From: an uncultured Victivallaceae bacterium | GTDB lineage: Bacteria; Verrucomicrobiota; Lentisphaeria; Victivallales; Victivallaceae | NCBI GenBank assembly: GCA_944389925.1 | Contig: CALXOD010000017.1 | Coordinates: 1-64,000 of the forward strand | Length of the DNA stretch: 64,000 nt | Direction: 5' to 3' | In this document: piece by piece, positions 45,230-53,865 of the stretch | Layout: each line of letters starts with the position of its first letter | Numbering within the stretch: position 1 is the stretch's first letter | Made by a program: the position numbers and the translations under genes | The notes under the pieces: generated by a model | What the model saw: only the letters and a program-made list of their open reading frames with translations | What the model was told of the DNA's origin: nothing | Database searches by the model: none

Positions 45230-47764
45230 ATGGCGGAAGCCGATGACAAGAAAAATTTTGGTAATCTGACGCCGCGTGCACGGCAGGTTCTGATTCTCGC
45301 CCGCAAGGAGGCAGAACGGTTCAATCATGATTATATCGGTACTGAGCACCTGCTGCTCGGCCTGCTCAGCCTGGGAGAAGGCGTGGCAGTGGAGGCACTC
45401 AAGGCGCTGGGCTTGAGCCTGGAACAGCTCCGGCTCGAAGTGGAGAAGGTCTGCGGCACCGGTGGTGAAACCAAAACCGCCGGACAACTGCCATTGACCC
45501 CCCGCCTGAAACGAGTCCTGATGATGGCGGCGGAAGAGGCTCAGGCGATGAATTACAACTTCATCGGTACCGAACATCTGCTGCTGGCCCTCCTCCGGGA
45601 AGGGGAAAGCGCTTCCGCCCGGGTATTGGCCAATCTTCAGGTTGATCCGGAAAAAGTGCGTGAACAGGTCGTCCGGGCACTTGATCCGGATTATCTGCCC
45701 GAAGGCGGCAACGAAAGCGAAAACGGCAGCATGCCGCCCTCCCCGGGCGCCAGCGACGCCGATGGGTTACCGACCTTGAATGCCTTCGGCCGGAACCTGA
45801 CCGATCTGGCCGCTCGCGGCGAACTGGATCCGGTGATCGGGCGCCATGACGAAATCGAACGAGTCATCCAGATTCTCTGCCGCCGCACCAAAAACAATCC
45901 GGTGCTGATCGGTGAAGCCGGCGTCGGAAAAACCGCGATTCTCGAAGGGCTGGCCGAGGCGATCGCCGCCCGTAATGTCCCGGAAATCCTTGCAGACAAA
46001 AAAGTTTTCGCTCTCGATCTCCCGCTGATGGTGGCCGGTACCAAGTACCGTGGCCAGTTCGAAGAACGGATCAAGGCGGTGATCGACGAAGTCCGTAATT
46101 CGGGCAAAGTGATCCTCTTCATTGACGAACTGCACTCCATCGTAGGGGCGGGCGGCGCCGAAGGCGCCATGGACGCCGCCAACATCATCAAGCCGGCGCT
46201 TTCCCGTGGAGAACTGCAGTGCGTCGGCGCCACCACCCTCGATGAATACCGGAAGGGAATCGAAAAAGACGCTGCCCTGGAACGCCGTTTCCAGCCGATC
46301 ATCGTCAATCCTCCGAGCGTGGAGGATTCGATCCGCATTCTCGAAGGACTCCGGGAAACCTACGAAAAGCACCACCACATCCGTTATGCACCCGATGCCC
46401 TGGAGGCGGCGGTGCGGCTTTCCGACCGTTATATTTCTGGCCGTTTTCTGCCGGACAAGGCGATCGACATCATGGACGAAGCCGGCGCGCGAGCCCGGAT
46501 TAACTGCGTGACTGCGCCACCGGATACCTCCCAACTCGAACAGGAGCTGGCGGAAGCCCGGCAGGCCAAGGAAGCGGCGATCGCGGAACAGGATTTTGAA
46601 ACTGCCGCCCGGTGCCGCGACCGCGAACGCGAATGCAAGAGCGAACTTGAAACCATGCACCGCCGCTGGCAGGCGGCCTGTGCCGAAAACCGTCCGCTGG
46701 TCACCCGGCAGGACATGGCCTTCGTCGTCTCCAAACTGACCGGTGTTCCGCTGCAGGAAATGGAGGAAGGCGAAAACCGCAAACTGCTGCGCATGGAAAG
46801 CGAACTGAGCAAGTCCGTCGTCGGCCAGAGCGAAGCGATTTCGGTCATCTCCCGAGCACTCCGCCGTTCGCGCGCCGACTTGAAAAACCCCGACCGTCCG
46901 ATCGGCTCCTTCCTTTTCCTGGGACCCACCGGCGTCGGCAAGACCTTGCTGGCCAAAGCGCTGGCGGAATTCATGTTCGGCAACGCCGACGCCCTGATTC
47001 AGGTCGACATGTCCGAATATATGGAGAAATTCAACGTCTCGCGTCTGATCGGCTCTCCGCCCGGCTACGTCGGCCATGGAGAAGGCGGCGAACTCACCGA
47101 GCGAGTCCGGCGCCGCCCCTATTCCGTCGTTCTGTTTGATGAGGTGGAAAAGGCGCATCCGGACGTCATGCACATTCTGCTGCAGATTCTGGAAGAGGGA
47201 CGGATCACCGATTCGCTCGGACGCCGGGTGGACTTCCGCAATACGATCATCATTATGACCAGCAACGTCGGCGCAGAACAGCTGGTCAAAGGCGGCAAGG
47301 GCCTCGGCTTCAGCGGCGGCACCGAACTGGACGCGGAAAAAACCCGGGACCGGTTGCTCGACGCCGCACGCAAGTTCTTCAAGCCGGAATTTGTAAACCG
47401 TCTGGACGAGCTGGTGGTATTCCGTCGGCTGACCCGTGAAGATCTCCTCTCCATCGTGGACATCGAGGTTAACAAGGTCAAGGAACGTCTGGCAGTGCGC
47501 GGTCTGACGCTGGAACTGCCGGACGATGTGAAAAATTTCCTGATCGACAAGGGCTTCGAACCGGAATACGGCGCCCGTCCGCTCCGGCGCACGGTGGAGC
47601 GCATGATCGAGGACCCGTTGGCTGAGGAACTGCTCAAGGGTTTGCCCGAGGGCACCACCAGAATCCGGGCGGTACTGGACAATCAGAAACTGCTGCTCTT
47701 CCCGGAAAAACCAGATGCTCCCGCACCGCGCAAACCGCGCACCCGGAAGAAAAAGACCGAATAA
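45230..47764 (+). CDS. clpC: ATP-dependent Clp protease ATP-binding subunit ClpC
   Basis: 844 aa from the ATG at 45230 (GGAGG at 6 nt). Two Clp-N repeats each have the YIGTEHLLLGL/FIGTEHLLLAL motif (Glu39 and ~Glu115). AAA+ domain 1 has GEAGVGKTAILEGLA and LFIDELHSIVGAG. The UVR-containing middle domain has EAAIAEQDFETAARCRDRER, the mark of ClpC. AAA+ domain 2 has LGPTGVGKTLLAKAL and VVLFDEVEKAHPDV, and KGLGFSGG is the likely ClpP-docking loop. It unfolds proteins for ClpP. The two GTEH glutamates match the phospho-arginine pockets of Bacillus ClpC. No ctsR/mcsB genes are adjacent. Confidence 0.95.
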   Translation: MAEADDKKNFGNLTPRARQVLILARKEAERFNHDYIGTEHLLLGLLSLGEGVAVEALKALGLSLEQLRLEVEKVCGTGGETKTAGQLPLTPRLKRVLMMAAEEAQAMNYNFIGTEHLLLALLREGESASARVLANLQVDPEKVREQVVRALDPDYLPEGGNESENGSMPPSPGASDADGLPTLNAFGRNLTDLAARGELDPVIGRHDEIERVIQILCRRTKNNPVLIGEAGVGKTAILEGLAEAIAARNVPEILADKKVFALDLPLMVAGTKYRGQFEERIKAVIDEVRNSGKVILFIDELHSIVGAGGAEGAMDAANIIKPALSRGELQCVGATTLDEYRKGIEKDAALERRFQPIIVNPPSVEDSIRILEGLRETYEKHHHIRYAPDALEAAVRLSDRYISGRFLPDKAIDIMDEAGARARINCVTAPPDTSQLEQELAEARQAKEAAIAEQDFETAARCRDRERECKSELETMHRRWQAACAENRPLVTRQDMAFVVSKLTGVPLQEMEEGENRKLLRMESELSKSVVGQSEAISVISRALRRSRADLKNPDRPIGSFLFLGPTGVGKTLLAKALAEFMFGNADALIQVDMSEYMEKFNVSRLIGSPPGYVGHGEGGELTERVRRRPYSVVLFDEVEKAHPDVMHILLQILEEGRITDSLGRRVDFRNTIIIMTSNVGAEQLVKGGKGLGFSGGTELDAEKTRDRLLDAARKFFKPEFVNRLDELVVFRRLTREDLLSIVDIEVNKVKERLAVRGLTLELPDDVKNFLIDKGFEPEYGARPLRRTVERMIEDPLAEELLKGLPEGTTRIRAVLDNQKLLLFPEKPDAPAPRKPRTRKKKTE

Positions 47765-47831
47765 ATATCTCGGGAACCACTTCCCGGAATCATTCTGGAA
47801 GTGGTTCCGGCTTACCGGAAAAAATGACAAA

Positions 47832-47864
47832 AAAAGAGGAGGTGGAAAACCTCCTCTTTTCTTT
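47832..47864 (+). terminator. terminator of clpC, possibly bidirectional
   Basis: A perfect 12-bp stem (47832-47843 with 47849-47860), 5-nt loop, followed by CTTTT. An A-run on the other side makes it usable from the minus strand too. Confidence 0.8.
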
Positions 47865-47919
47865 TATACGGCCGCCGGTTGTCCGGCAAAGCCATATGCG
47901 TTGCAACAGGAAATAACCA

Positions 47920-47950
47920 GGAGAGCGCTCTTGACTGAAAAGCGCCCTCC
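47920..47950 (-). terminator. possible terminator of uxuA
   Basis: A 13-bp stem with G-T pairs (47938-47950 with 47920-47932) 22 bp after the uxuA stop. The T-tract is poor, so function may rely on the clpC terminator instead. Confidence 0.4.
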
Positions 47951-47971
47951 ATCCGCTGCCGATCTCCGGAG

Positions 47972-49177
47972 TTATTTTTCTTCCGGGAAACAGCTGCGCA
48001 TAACCCCCATTTCCAGCCCGCGCAATTCCGCCAGCCCCCGCATCCGGCCCAGCGCATAATAACCGGGATTGGGACACGGCGGCTTGGCCAGATCGTCCAT
48101 GATGTCATGCCCGTGATCGGGACGCATGGGAATGCGCCAGTCGGCGCGGCCTTCCCGGCGGCGACGGATCTGCTCGGCGCAAACCGCCTTCACCAGTTCA
48201 TACATGTCCACCCGCCCTTCCAGATGCCGGGCTTCGTAGAAATTGCCGTCGCCTTCGTGCTGGGTGCTGCGCAGATGCAGGAAACCCACCCGGGGAGCAC
48301 ATTCCTTGAACATGGCCACCACATCATTCTCCTTGCCCGCACTGAAACTGCCCGCACAGAAGCAGATCGCGTTCGCGGGACTGTCCACCATCGCCAGCAG
48401 GTTCCGCACGTCCGCGATGTTGCTGAAAATTCGCGGCAGCCCGAGAATGGAACGCGGCGGATCGTCGGGATGAATCACCAGACGGCAGCCGTTTTCTTCC
48501 GCCACCGGAGTCACCGCTTCCAGGAAATGCCGCAGATTGGCCTCCAGCTTTTTGCGGTCCACGCCTTCGTAACGGGCCAGCATCCGGCGGACATCTTCGA
48601 TGGTCACGCCTTTGAAACCGGGGAAATTGTCGATGATCGACCGGGTCTGGGCCTCCACCTGTTCCGGCGTCAGCGAACGGAAATAGGCGGTGGCCTTTTC
48701 GATCTGGCTCGGGGTGTAATCCTTTTCAGCGCCCGGACGCTTCAGAATGAACATTTCAAACGCGGCAAACTGCGCCTGATCAAAATACAGCGTCGTCGCC
48801 CCGTCGGGCAGACGGTAATGCAGATCGGTCCGGATCCAGTCCAGAACCGGCATGAAATTGTAGGTGATCACCCGCGGCGCATTCGGCACCTTGCCGAGAT
48901 TGCGGATGGACTCCTTGTAGTTTTCAATGTATTCTTCGCAACGTCCGGCACCCAGTTTGATATCTTCGTGCACCGGCAGACTTTCGATGACACTCCAGGT
49001 CAATCCGGCCTCTTCGACAATCCGGCAACGCTCCCGGATCGCTTCCACCGGCCAGACTTCCCCGTAAGGAATTTCATGCAGCGACGTCACCACGCCGGTG
49101 GCGCCGGTCTGACGGATATGCGACAGCGGCACCGGATCCTTCGGGCCGTACCAGCGAAAAGTAGGTTCCATGAACAT
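47972..49177 (-). CDS. uxuA: mannonate dehydratase
   Basis: 401 aa from the ATG at 49177 (AGAGGAA at 7 nt). Xylose-isomerase-like TIM barrel with the UxuA set: FRWYGPKDPVPLSHIRQTGA, VITYNFMPVLDWIRTDL, RLVIHPDDPPRSILGLPRI, CFCAGSFSAGKENDVVAM and MRPDHGHDIMDDL. Metal and substrate residues (His, Asp, Cys of HPDDPP and FCAGS) are present. It dehydrates D-mannonate to 2-keto-3-deoxygluconate in glucuronate breakdown. No other hexuronate gene is adjacent. The promoter region carries two palindromes. Confidence 0.94.
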   Translation of the reverse strand: MFMEPTFRWYGPKDPVPLSHIRQTGATGVVTSLHEIPYGEVWPVEAIRERCRIVEEAGLTWSVIESLPVHEDIKLGAGRCEEYIENYKESIRNLGKVPNAPRVITYNFMPVLDWIRTDLHYRLPDGATTLYFDQAQFAAFEMFILKRPGAEKDYTPSQIEKATAYFRSLTPEQVEAQTRSIIDNFPGFKGVTIEDVRRMLARYEGVDRKKLEANLRHFLEAVTPVAEENGCRLVIHPDDPPRSILGLPRIFSNIADVRNLLAMVDSPANAICFCAGSFSAGKENDVVAMFKECAPRVGFLHLRSTQHEGDGNFYEARHLEGRVDMYELVKAVCAEQIRRRREGRADWRIPMRPDHGHDIMDDLAKPPCPNPGYYALGRMRGLAELRGLEMGVMRSCFPEEK

Positions 49178-49222
49178 GGTCGTTTCCTCTCTATTTTTCC
49201 ATTTGTCCACTGATGGTTCCAT

Positions 49223-49251
49223 AATATGCCACGGCATGTCGGAGGTTGCAA
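49223..49251 (-). promoter_or_regulatory. promoter of uxuA with overlapping palindrome
   Basis: Minus strand: TTGCAA (49246-49251), 17-bp spacer, CATATT (49223-49228). The palindrome ATGCC-AC-GGCAT (49226-49237) lies over the -10/spacer, a typical repressor position. Confidence 0.5.
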
Positions 49252-49255
49252 ATAA

Positions 49256-49269
49256 AAAAACCGGTTTTT
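49256..49269. promoter_or_regulatory. AAAAACCGGTTTTT palindrome upstream of uxuA -35
   Basis: A perfect 14-bp palindrome 4 bp beyond the uxuA -35. The same 14 bases occur at 55245-55258. It may also act as a weak end signal for the ferredoxin gene. Confidence 0.45.
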
Positions 49270-49297
49270 ATGCAAAACTCCGCCGGCAAACCATCGC

Positions 49298-50047
49298 TCA
49301 GAAGAGGAAAACCGGCGGATGGTCCACCGTTTTCAGCGCGGCCAGCCGGTCTCTGGTGGCGGTGAACGCCGGGTGGGACACCGTCCGACATTGGCGCGGA
49401 CAGAACCGCACGCAGGCCATACAGCGCAAACACGTTTCCGGATCCGTCACACCATCCCGGAGCGCCCCGGTCGGACAGACTTCTTCGCAAACGCTGCAGC
49501 GACTGCACGGACCTATGGTCTCCGGCAGAAACGGCAGTGCGGGATATGGTTTGTAAGGCCGGTTGCCCGGCGGTGTAAACGGCTGCTTCTCCCGTTTCAG
49601 CAGCGCCGCAGCAAAAGCAGCAGCTGCCTGCCGGTCCCGCTCATCGGGACGCCCCTCTCCGACTTCCGGAATGTAACAATGAGGCGCCACCAGCGCCGCC
49701 ATCGCCACCGGGACAAAGCCGCGGGCCGCCGCCAGATCGGCCAATTCCAGCGCCGCATCGTCAAATGCCCGATTGCCGTACACCACCGTGATCACTGCCG
49801 CACAACCATTCCCTTCCAGCCGGTCCAACAGCCCCGGCACCGGCGGCACCCGCCCACAGTAAACCGGCACAGCAAGAATCACCAGACCATCCGGCGCGAA
49901 CCGCCGCCGCTCCCGCCGGGCGGGCGGCAAGGTCAGGTCCCATTCCGAATAATCATAACGGAAACATCCCGCCAGCATCCGGGCACACGCCCGGGTGCCA
50001 TGCGTCGGACTGAAATAAACGGCGGTAACGGTTGACGGCTGATTCAT
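49298..50047 (-). CDS. EFR1-type ferrodoxin: flavodoxin-like domain plus two 4Fe-4S clusters
   Basis: 249 aa from the ATG at 50047 (GGAGGT at 6 nt). Residues 1-165 form a flavodoxin-like fold (TVTAVYFSPTHGT as the FMN phosphate loop, LVILAVPVYCGRVP, ALVAPHCY). Residues ~185-235 carry two clusters, CSRCSVCEEVCPTGAL and CLRCMACVRFCPRQC. It is a cytoplasmic electron carrier of anaerobes. It may feed electrons to reductases in the region, but no partner is obvious. It lies 93 bp downstream of the 5'-nucleotidase gene. Confidence 0.9.
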   Translation of the reverse strand: MNQPSTVTAVYFSPTHGTRACARMLAGCFRYDYSEWDLTLPPARRERRRFAPDGLVILAVPVYCGRVPPVPGLLDRLEGNGCAAVITVVYGNRAFDDAALELADLAAARGFVPVAMAALVAPHCYIPEVGEGRPDERDRQAAAAFAAALLKREKQPFTPPGNRPYKPYPALPFLPETIGPCSRCSVCEEVCPTGALRDGVTDPETCLRCMACVRFCPRQCRTVSHPAFTATRDRLAALKTVDHPPVFLF

Positions 50048-50140
50048 ACGAAGACCTCCCTGAGAGTTGAACCGGTTCATCTCTACATTGCCGCCATTCC
50101 GGCTGGATGTCAAGTGTCCGCCGTATTTTTCCACTCCGAA

Positions 50141-51556
50141 TCACGGTGCTGGTACCGGGTAGACGGCTTTGACGTAATCCAGCAGAATCTTCGGAACTGA
50201 TTCCAGAATCACCGGCTGCGGCGACTTGGCATTGATGATGGCAAACAGGCGGGATTTCCGTCCCCGAGCCTTCCGCACCATACGACCGGTAATGGCACAG
50301 CGGTAGGAGTCCTGCTGTTTCGGTAAAACCAACTGGACGGCACCGTCCTTCCCGTCCCGCTTCACAGAAAATCCGTAAGGAAGCTGGCTGCCCGGCTTAC
50401 CGGACAGAAACTGCTCCCGAACGATTTCCTGAAGCTCGTCGCGCGTCAACGTTACCACCACCACCCCGCCCTGTTCAAACGGATAGGCGCTGAACAAATC
50501 GCCGCGAGTGATGTCGTTCTCAAAAACAGCATCCCGAACCGGCGGGGAAATCAAAGCCAGATCAGCTCCGGTCGCCCGCAGAAACGCCTCCCCGAAAAAT
50601 CGGGCCATAGAGTCGTCCCGGGTCGAAATCCGGCGGGAGGTATGACCGATCACCACTCCGGCATCCCGTTCCGCATCGGCATTGAACGCTCGTATTTCCG
50701 CGGAAGGCCGGTACGGTGACGCCACCGCCTTCGGAGCAGCGTCTCCGCTGATGTATTCCGTAGTGATCTGAACGGCTTTTTTCCGTGCCGTATCGTATTG
50801 GATAACCGCCCGTCCCACGCCTCCGGCATGACATCCGGGCTGGAGAACCCGGGTATCCGTCCCGAGGGTTTCCCGGATGATCTTGTGCGTATGGCCGGCG
50901 GCAATCAATTTGATTTCCGGATATTTCTGCGCAATTCGGAGCAGCTTGTCCGACTGATTGCTGCCGTAATGGCAGGCAAGAATCACAATATCCGGCTCGG
51001 CACGCCGCACTTCCGGCATAATCCGATCCATCGTCGGCTCCAGATCAAACAGCTCAAAATCCTCATCCGCAAAGTAAAAACGGTTCAAAGTAGGATAAGT
51101 CAACCCGATCACAGCGATCCTCACCCCTTTGCGTTCAATGATGCGGAACGGCGCAACGTCGGCCCGGTTCCGTTTCAGGTCCAGGTTTGCCATCAACGTC
51201 TGTCCCCGATAGGCCCGGATCTGTTCCAGCAGCAACGGCAAGCCGCGGTCAAATTCGTGATTGCCAGGAATCCAGAAATCATAACCGAGATCGTTCAGAT
51301 ACTGAATCCCGACCATGCCCCGGGACGAATGCCCGACATAAGTGCCGATCACGGTATCCCCACAGTCAATCAAAACCGCCTGCGGATCCGCTTTCCTTGC
51401 CTCGGTCAGAATACCGCCCAGCCGGGTAATTTCCGTTTCCGTCAGATGCGCATGAATATCCGTAGTGGTCAGAATGGTTATGCTCCTTACCGGATCGGCC
51501 AAACAGGCCCCTGTTGCCAGAAGAAAACAGAGCAGTGCAAAAATCAACCGGTTCAC
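50141..51556 (-). CDS. secreted 5'-nucleotidase/UDP-sugar-hydrolase-family phosphoesterase
   Basis: 471 aa from a GTG at 51556 (AAAGGAA SD). A signal peptide covers residues 1-20 (LIFALLCFLLATGACLA). The N-terminal metallophosphoesterase domain has TTTDIHAHL, DCGDTVIG, IPGNHEFDRG, ACHYGSNQSD and AAGHTHKI, all the metal ligands. The C-terminal nucleotidase domain covers ~300-440 (ARFFGEAFLRATGADLALIS, NDITRGDLFSAYPFEQGGV). It should hydrolyse nucleotides or sugar nucleotides outside the membrane. It follows a prepilin gene by 38 bp on the same strand. Confidence 0.92.
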   Translation of the reverse strand: MNRLIFALLCFLLATGACLADPVRSITILTTTDIHAHLTETEITRLGGILTEARKADPQAVLIDCGDTVIGTYVGHSSRGMVGIQYLNDLGYDFWIPGNHEFDRGLPLLLEQIRAYRGQTLMANLDLKRNRADVAPFRIIERKGVRIAVIGLTYPTLNRFYFADEDFELFDLEPTMDRIMPEVRRAEPDIVILACHYGSNQSDKLLRIAQKYPEIKLIAAGHTHKIIRETLGTDTRVLQPGCHAGGVGRAVIQYDTARKKAVQITTEYISGDAAPKAVASPYRPSAEIRAFNADAERDAGVVIGHTSRRISTRDDSMARFFGEAFLRATGADLALISPPVRDAVFENDITRGDLFSAYPFEQGGVVVVTLTRDELQEIVREQFLSGKPGSQLPYGFSVKRDGKDGAVQLVLPKQQDSYRCAITGRMVRKARGRKSRLFAIINAKSPQPVILESVPKILLDYVKAVYPVPAP

Positions 51557-51594
51557 GATTCGTTCCTTTCTGAAAAATTACCCCTTTGCAAAAC

Positions 51595-52359
51595 TTACCA
51601 GGGGTTGGCGGCTGCCACATTAATGCCGTTCTGGTCGAAATACCGGATCTTCGTCCAATCCTTATCAGTATTGTGTCCATCCATTCCCGGCATTTGGTCA
51701 AAACTTTCCTTGATTTTTCCGGAAAATGCCCCGCCTTGAACGGATTCCGCATGACCATCCAGAAACGTCAGATTGATGCTTCCCCGGTGAATGGCTATGA
51801 ATCCAGTGTCCGTGGAAAAGAACGCGGCACGGCTGTAATGACCGGGAGGATTGGTGGTCGTCGCCCAGCTGTCGCCAATATACAAAGTACGGGCATGGTG
51901 ACGGACACGCTTCGTATTCAACCAGGCCTTGCTCCCTTTGCCGACGACCTGGCCGGCCAGAAGAGTATTCTGGTGCCGGGCGCCGTAAGTCCGTTCGAAG
52001 AACCATTTGTCACTCGCTTTCGCTTCATCGGGCTTCGCGCCGAAAGCAACCACCGCCGGACATTGAACCAGAGATAACTTCGGAACTACGCTGCCGGTAC
52101 TTCGCACATAGGTCGCCAGCAGTCCCGCATTCAGCAAAGACCCGGTCCAACCGCGGTCAGGCTCATACAAGGGCGTGATGCCGTTGTAAACGTCCTGATA
52201 CATGGCCGAGTTCAGGCCGATCTGCCGGAGATTGCTCAGGCAATGAACCTGTTTGGCTTTGGCTCGTGCGCCGGAAAGGGCCGGCAGCAGCATGCCGGAC
52301 AGGATGGCGATAATGGCAATCACCACCAGAAGTTCAATCAACGTAAATGGCTTCTTCAT
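51595..52359 (-). CDS. prepilin-type N-terminal cleavage/methylation protein
   Basis: 254 aa. The leader MKKP precedes [16 protein letters not shown]; the -1 residue is Pro, which would be unusual for prepilin peptidase. The core has [29 protein letters not shown] and [17 protein letters not shown], the H-X9-DG signature. Its SD (AAAGGAG) is inside a perfect inverted repeat (52364-52398), so translation may be gated by RNA folding. It is directly upstream of the secreted 5'-nucleotidase. Confidence 0.85.
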   Translation of the reverse strand: MKKPFTLIELLVVIAIIAILSGMLLPALSGARAKAKQVHCLSNLRQIGLNSAMYQDVYNGITPLYEPDRGWTGSLLNAGLLATYVRSTGSVVPKLSLVQCPAVVAFGAKPDEAKASDKWFFERTYGARHQNTLLAGQVVGKGSKAWLNTKRVRHHARTLYIGDSWATTTNPPGHYSRAAFFSTDTGFIAIHRGSINLTFLDGHAESVQGGAFSGKIKESFDQMPGMDGHNTDKDWTKIRYFDQNGINVAAANPW

Positions 52360-52363
52360 CTTT

Positions 52364-52398
52364 TCTTATCTCCTTTGGCTGAGTGAATGGAGATAAGA
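52364..52398 (-). promoter_or_regulatory. leader hairpin covering the prepilin ribosome-binding site
   Basis: In the minus-strand mRNA TCTTATCTCC (52398-52389) pairs perfectly with GGAGATAAGA (52373-52364) across a 15-nt loop. The second arm contains the SD GGAG, 4 nt before the ATG spacer. This is a candidate thermosensor or protein-responsive switch. Confidence 0.5.
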
Positions 52399-52503
52399 TA
52401 CCCGTTCCGGTTTTTTCTTTGATGAAGGGCAGGTTTATTTTTGATGAGGATTCCGATTTCCATGAAACGTGAAGCGACTTTGATTTCACGGTATCCTCGG
52501 CGA

Positions 52504-52546
52504 AGAAAAAAACGGAGAAATGGTGAATCCCTCCACCATTTCTCCG
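52504..52546 (-). terminator. strong terminator of the sulfatase/Gfo operon
   Basis: A perfect 13-bp stem (52534-52546 with 52513-52525), 8-nt loop, then seven T and TCTTC on the minus strand. It lies 23 bp after the Gfo/Idh stop. Confidence 0.88.
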
Positions 52547-52568
52547 AAGTCGGTACCAGTCAGTCCGC

Positions 52569-53831
52569 TCAACGCCGCGCCGCGTCACGGGCGGCGGCAA
52601 GAGTGGCGTATTTGGTCAGCAGGTTGGCCCGGCTGTTGGCCGGCTCGGCTCCGCCATCCACCATGGCGAGAAATTCATCGCGCACGGCTGCAAAATGCAT
52701 TTCGTGAGTGGTCCGCAATCCGGCGGGAATTTCAATTCGGAAGCGGTCGCCTTCCCGCACCGCTTTCAATCCCGGGAAACGGGATTCCCGGAGCGCCTGT
52801 TCCAGCTTCGGAGCGAGCCGGTCGCAATCGCCGTCCGCGGGAACGACGAAGAGTTCCGATCTGCCGCCGGTCGCAGGCCCCTGTTCGATCAGCAACTCCG
52901 CTCCCGTTCCGCGCATGACGGAACGGTGGGTGTCGCCGCCGCCCGGCTCCGCCTCCAGCGCCCAGACCACGGAAATCCGTACGGGAATCCCCCGCAGCGC
53001 ATAGGTGAATTCGCCATTGCTGCGCAATGACAACACCCCATCCTTCACCCGGTCGGCCAGTTCCGGAGGAAAGCCGTCACGCCGGGTCACTTCGCAATAT
53101 TTCGCCAGCGGCACGGCAGTATCCCAGGTGCGGGCGCTCAGGATCCGAACATCCCGCTCGAAATCCAGCGACTCATCACCGAATACCATCCACTGTACCA
53201 GATCCACCAGATGGGTGGTCACATCGACAATCCCTTCCCCCTGCACATTCACATCCAGATACCAGGCGGGCCGAACCAGAGGCGTGCCGTTGACCAGCTT
53301 GCACAGATGATGGACGCTCTCCTTTTCAATCGCGGGTTTGTCGCCGTCACAGCGCAGCGTTCCGAAAAGCGCCTTGTTCCGGAAAAGCTCCCGCTGCAGC
53401 AGCGAAGTCATTTCATGCCGTTCCGTCATGATGTCCATCAGCACCGGCTCGGTAGCGAGAATATTCCGGAGCACCGCCACGCCGGCGTCGTCGATCGTAA
53501 GCGGCTTGTCGCTCAAAATCTTGAATCCGGCATTATGCAGCGCTTCAATATCATAAATCTTGCGGTCGTTGCGTCCTGCCAGAATCGCCACATCTCCCTT
53601 GCTTTCCGCAATGGCCCGGTCCAGATAATCTTTTCCCGCATAGATGTGAAACACCCAGTCGGTCGGGTGTTCCGCCCGCTGATTGAAGGCAGATGCCAGA
53701 TTCATGAAGTTGTCCAGATCCGGCCCTCCTTCGGAATAAATATAGACGTCGCGGCTGATCGCCGGATGGCGTTCCCGCAGAATCAGCCCGGCATGGAAGT
53801 GTCCGGGGTTGATGATCATCAAGGTGTGCAT
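52569..53831 (-). CDS. Gfo/Idh/MocA-like oxidoreductase, long atypical form
   Basis: 420 aa. The N-terminus (HTLMIINPGHFHAGLILRE) keeps a Rossmann strand, but the classical GxGxxG reads NPGHFHAG. The catalytic region is ILSDKPLTIDDAGVAVL (Lys of the EKP/DKP motif). The C-terminal half has WYLDVNVQGEGIVDVTTHLV, with the His typical of the family, followed by a beta-sheet domain. It probably acts on a modified sugar. It is encoded 34 bp after a sulfatase, so desulfated sugars are the plausible substrates. Confidence 0.82.
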   Translation of the reverse strand: MHTLMIINPGHFHAGLILRERHPAISRDVYIYSEGGPDLDNFMNLASAFNQRAEHPTDWVFHIYAGKDYLDRAIAESKGDVAILAGRNDRKIYDIEALHNAGFKILSDKPLTIDDAGVAVLRNILATEPVLMDIMTERHEMTSLLQRELFRNKALFGTLRCDGDKPAIEKESVHHLCKLVNGTPLVRPAWYLDVNVQGEGIVDVTTHLVDLVQWMVFGDESLDFERDVRILSARTWDTAVPLAKYCEVTRRDGFPPELADRVKDGVLSLRSNGEFTYALRGIPVRISVVWALEAEPGGGDTHRSVMRGTGAELLIEQGPATGGRSELFVVPADGDCDRLAPKLEQALRESRFPGLKAVREGDRFRIEIPAGLRTTHEMHFAAVRDEFLAMVDGGAEPANSRANLLTKYATLAAARDAARR

Positions 53832-53865
53832 GTTTTTCTCCTCATTTTATTGCAGTTGGCCGGAT

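Noticed and set aside
45767-47830. 687-codon frame antisense to clpC
   Set aside because: Shadow of a strongly conserved gene, aligned with its codons.
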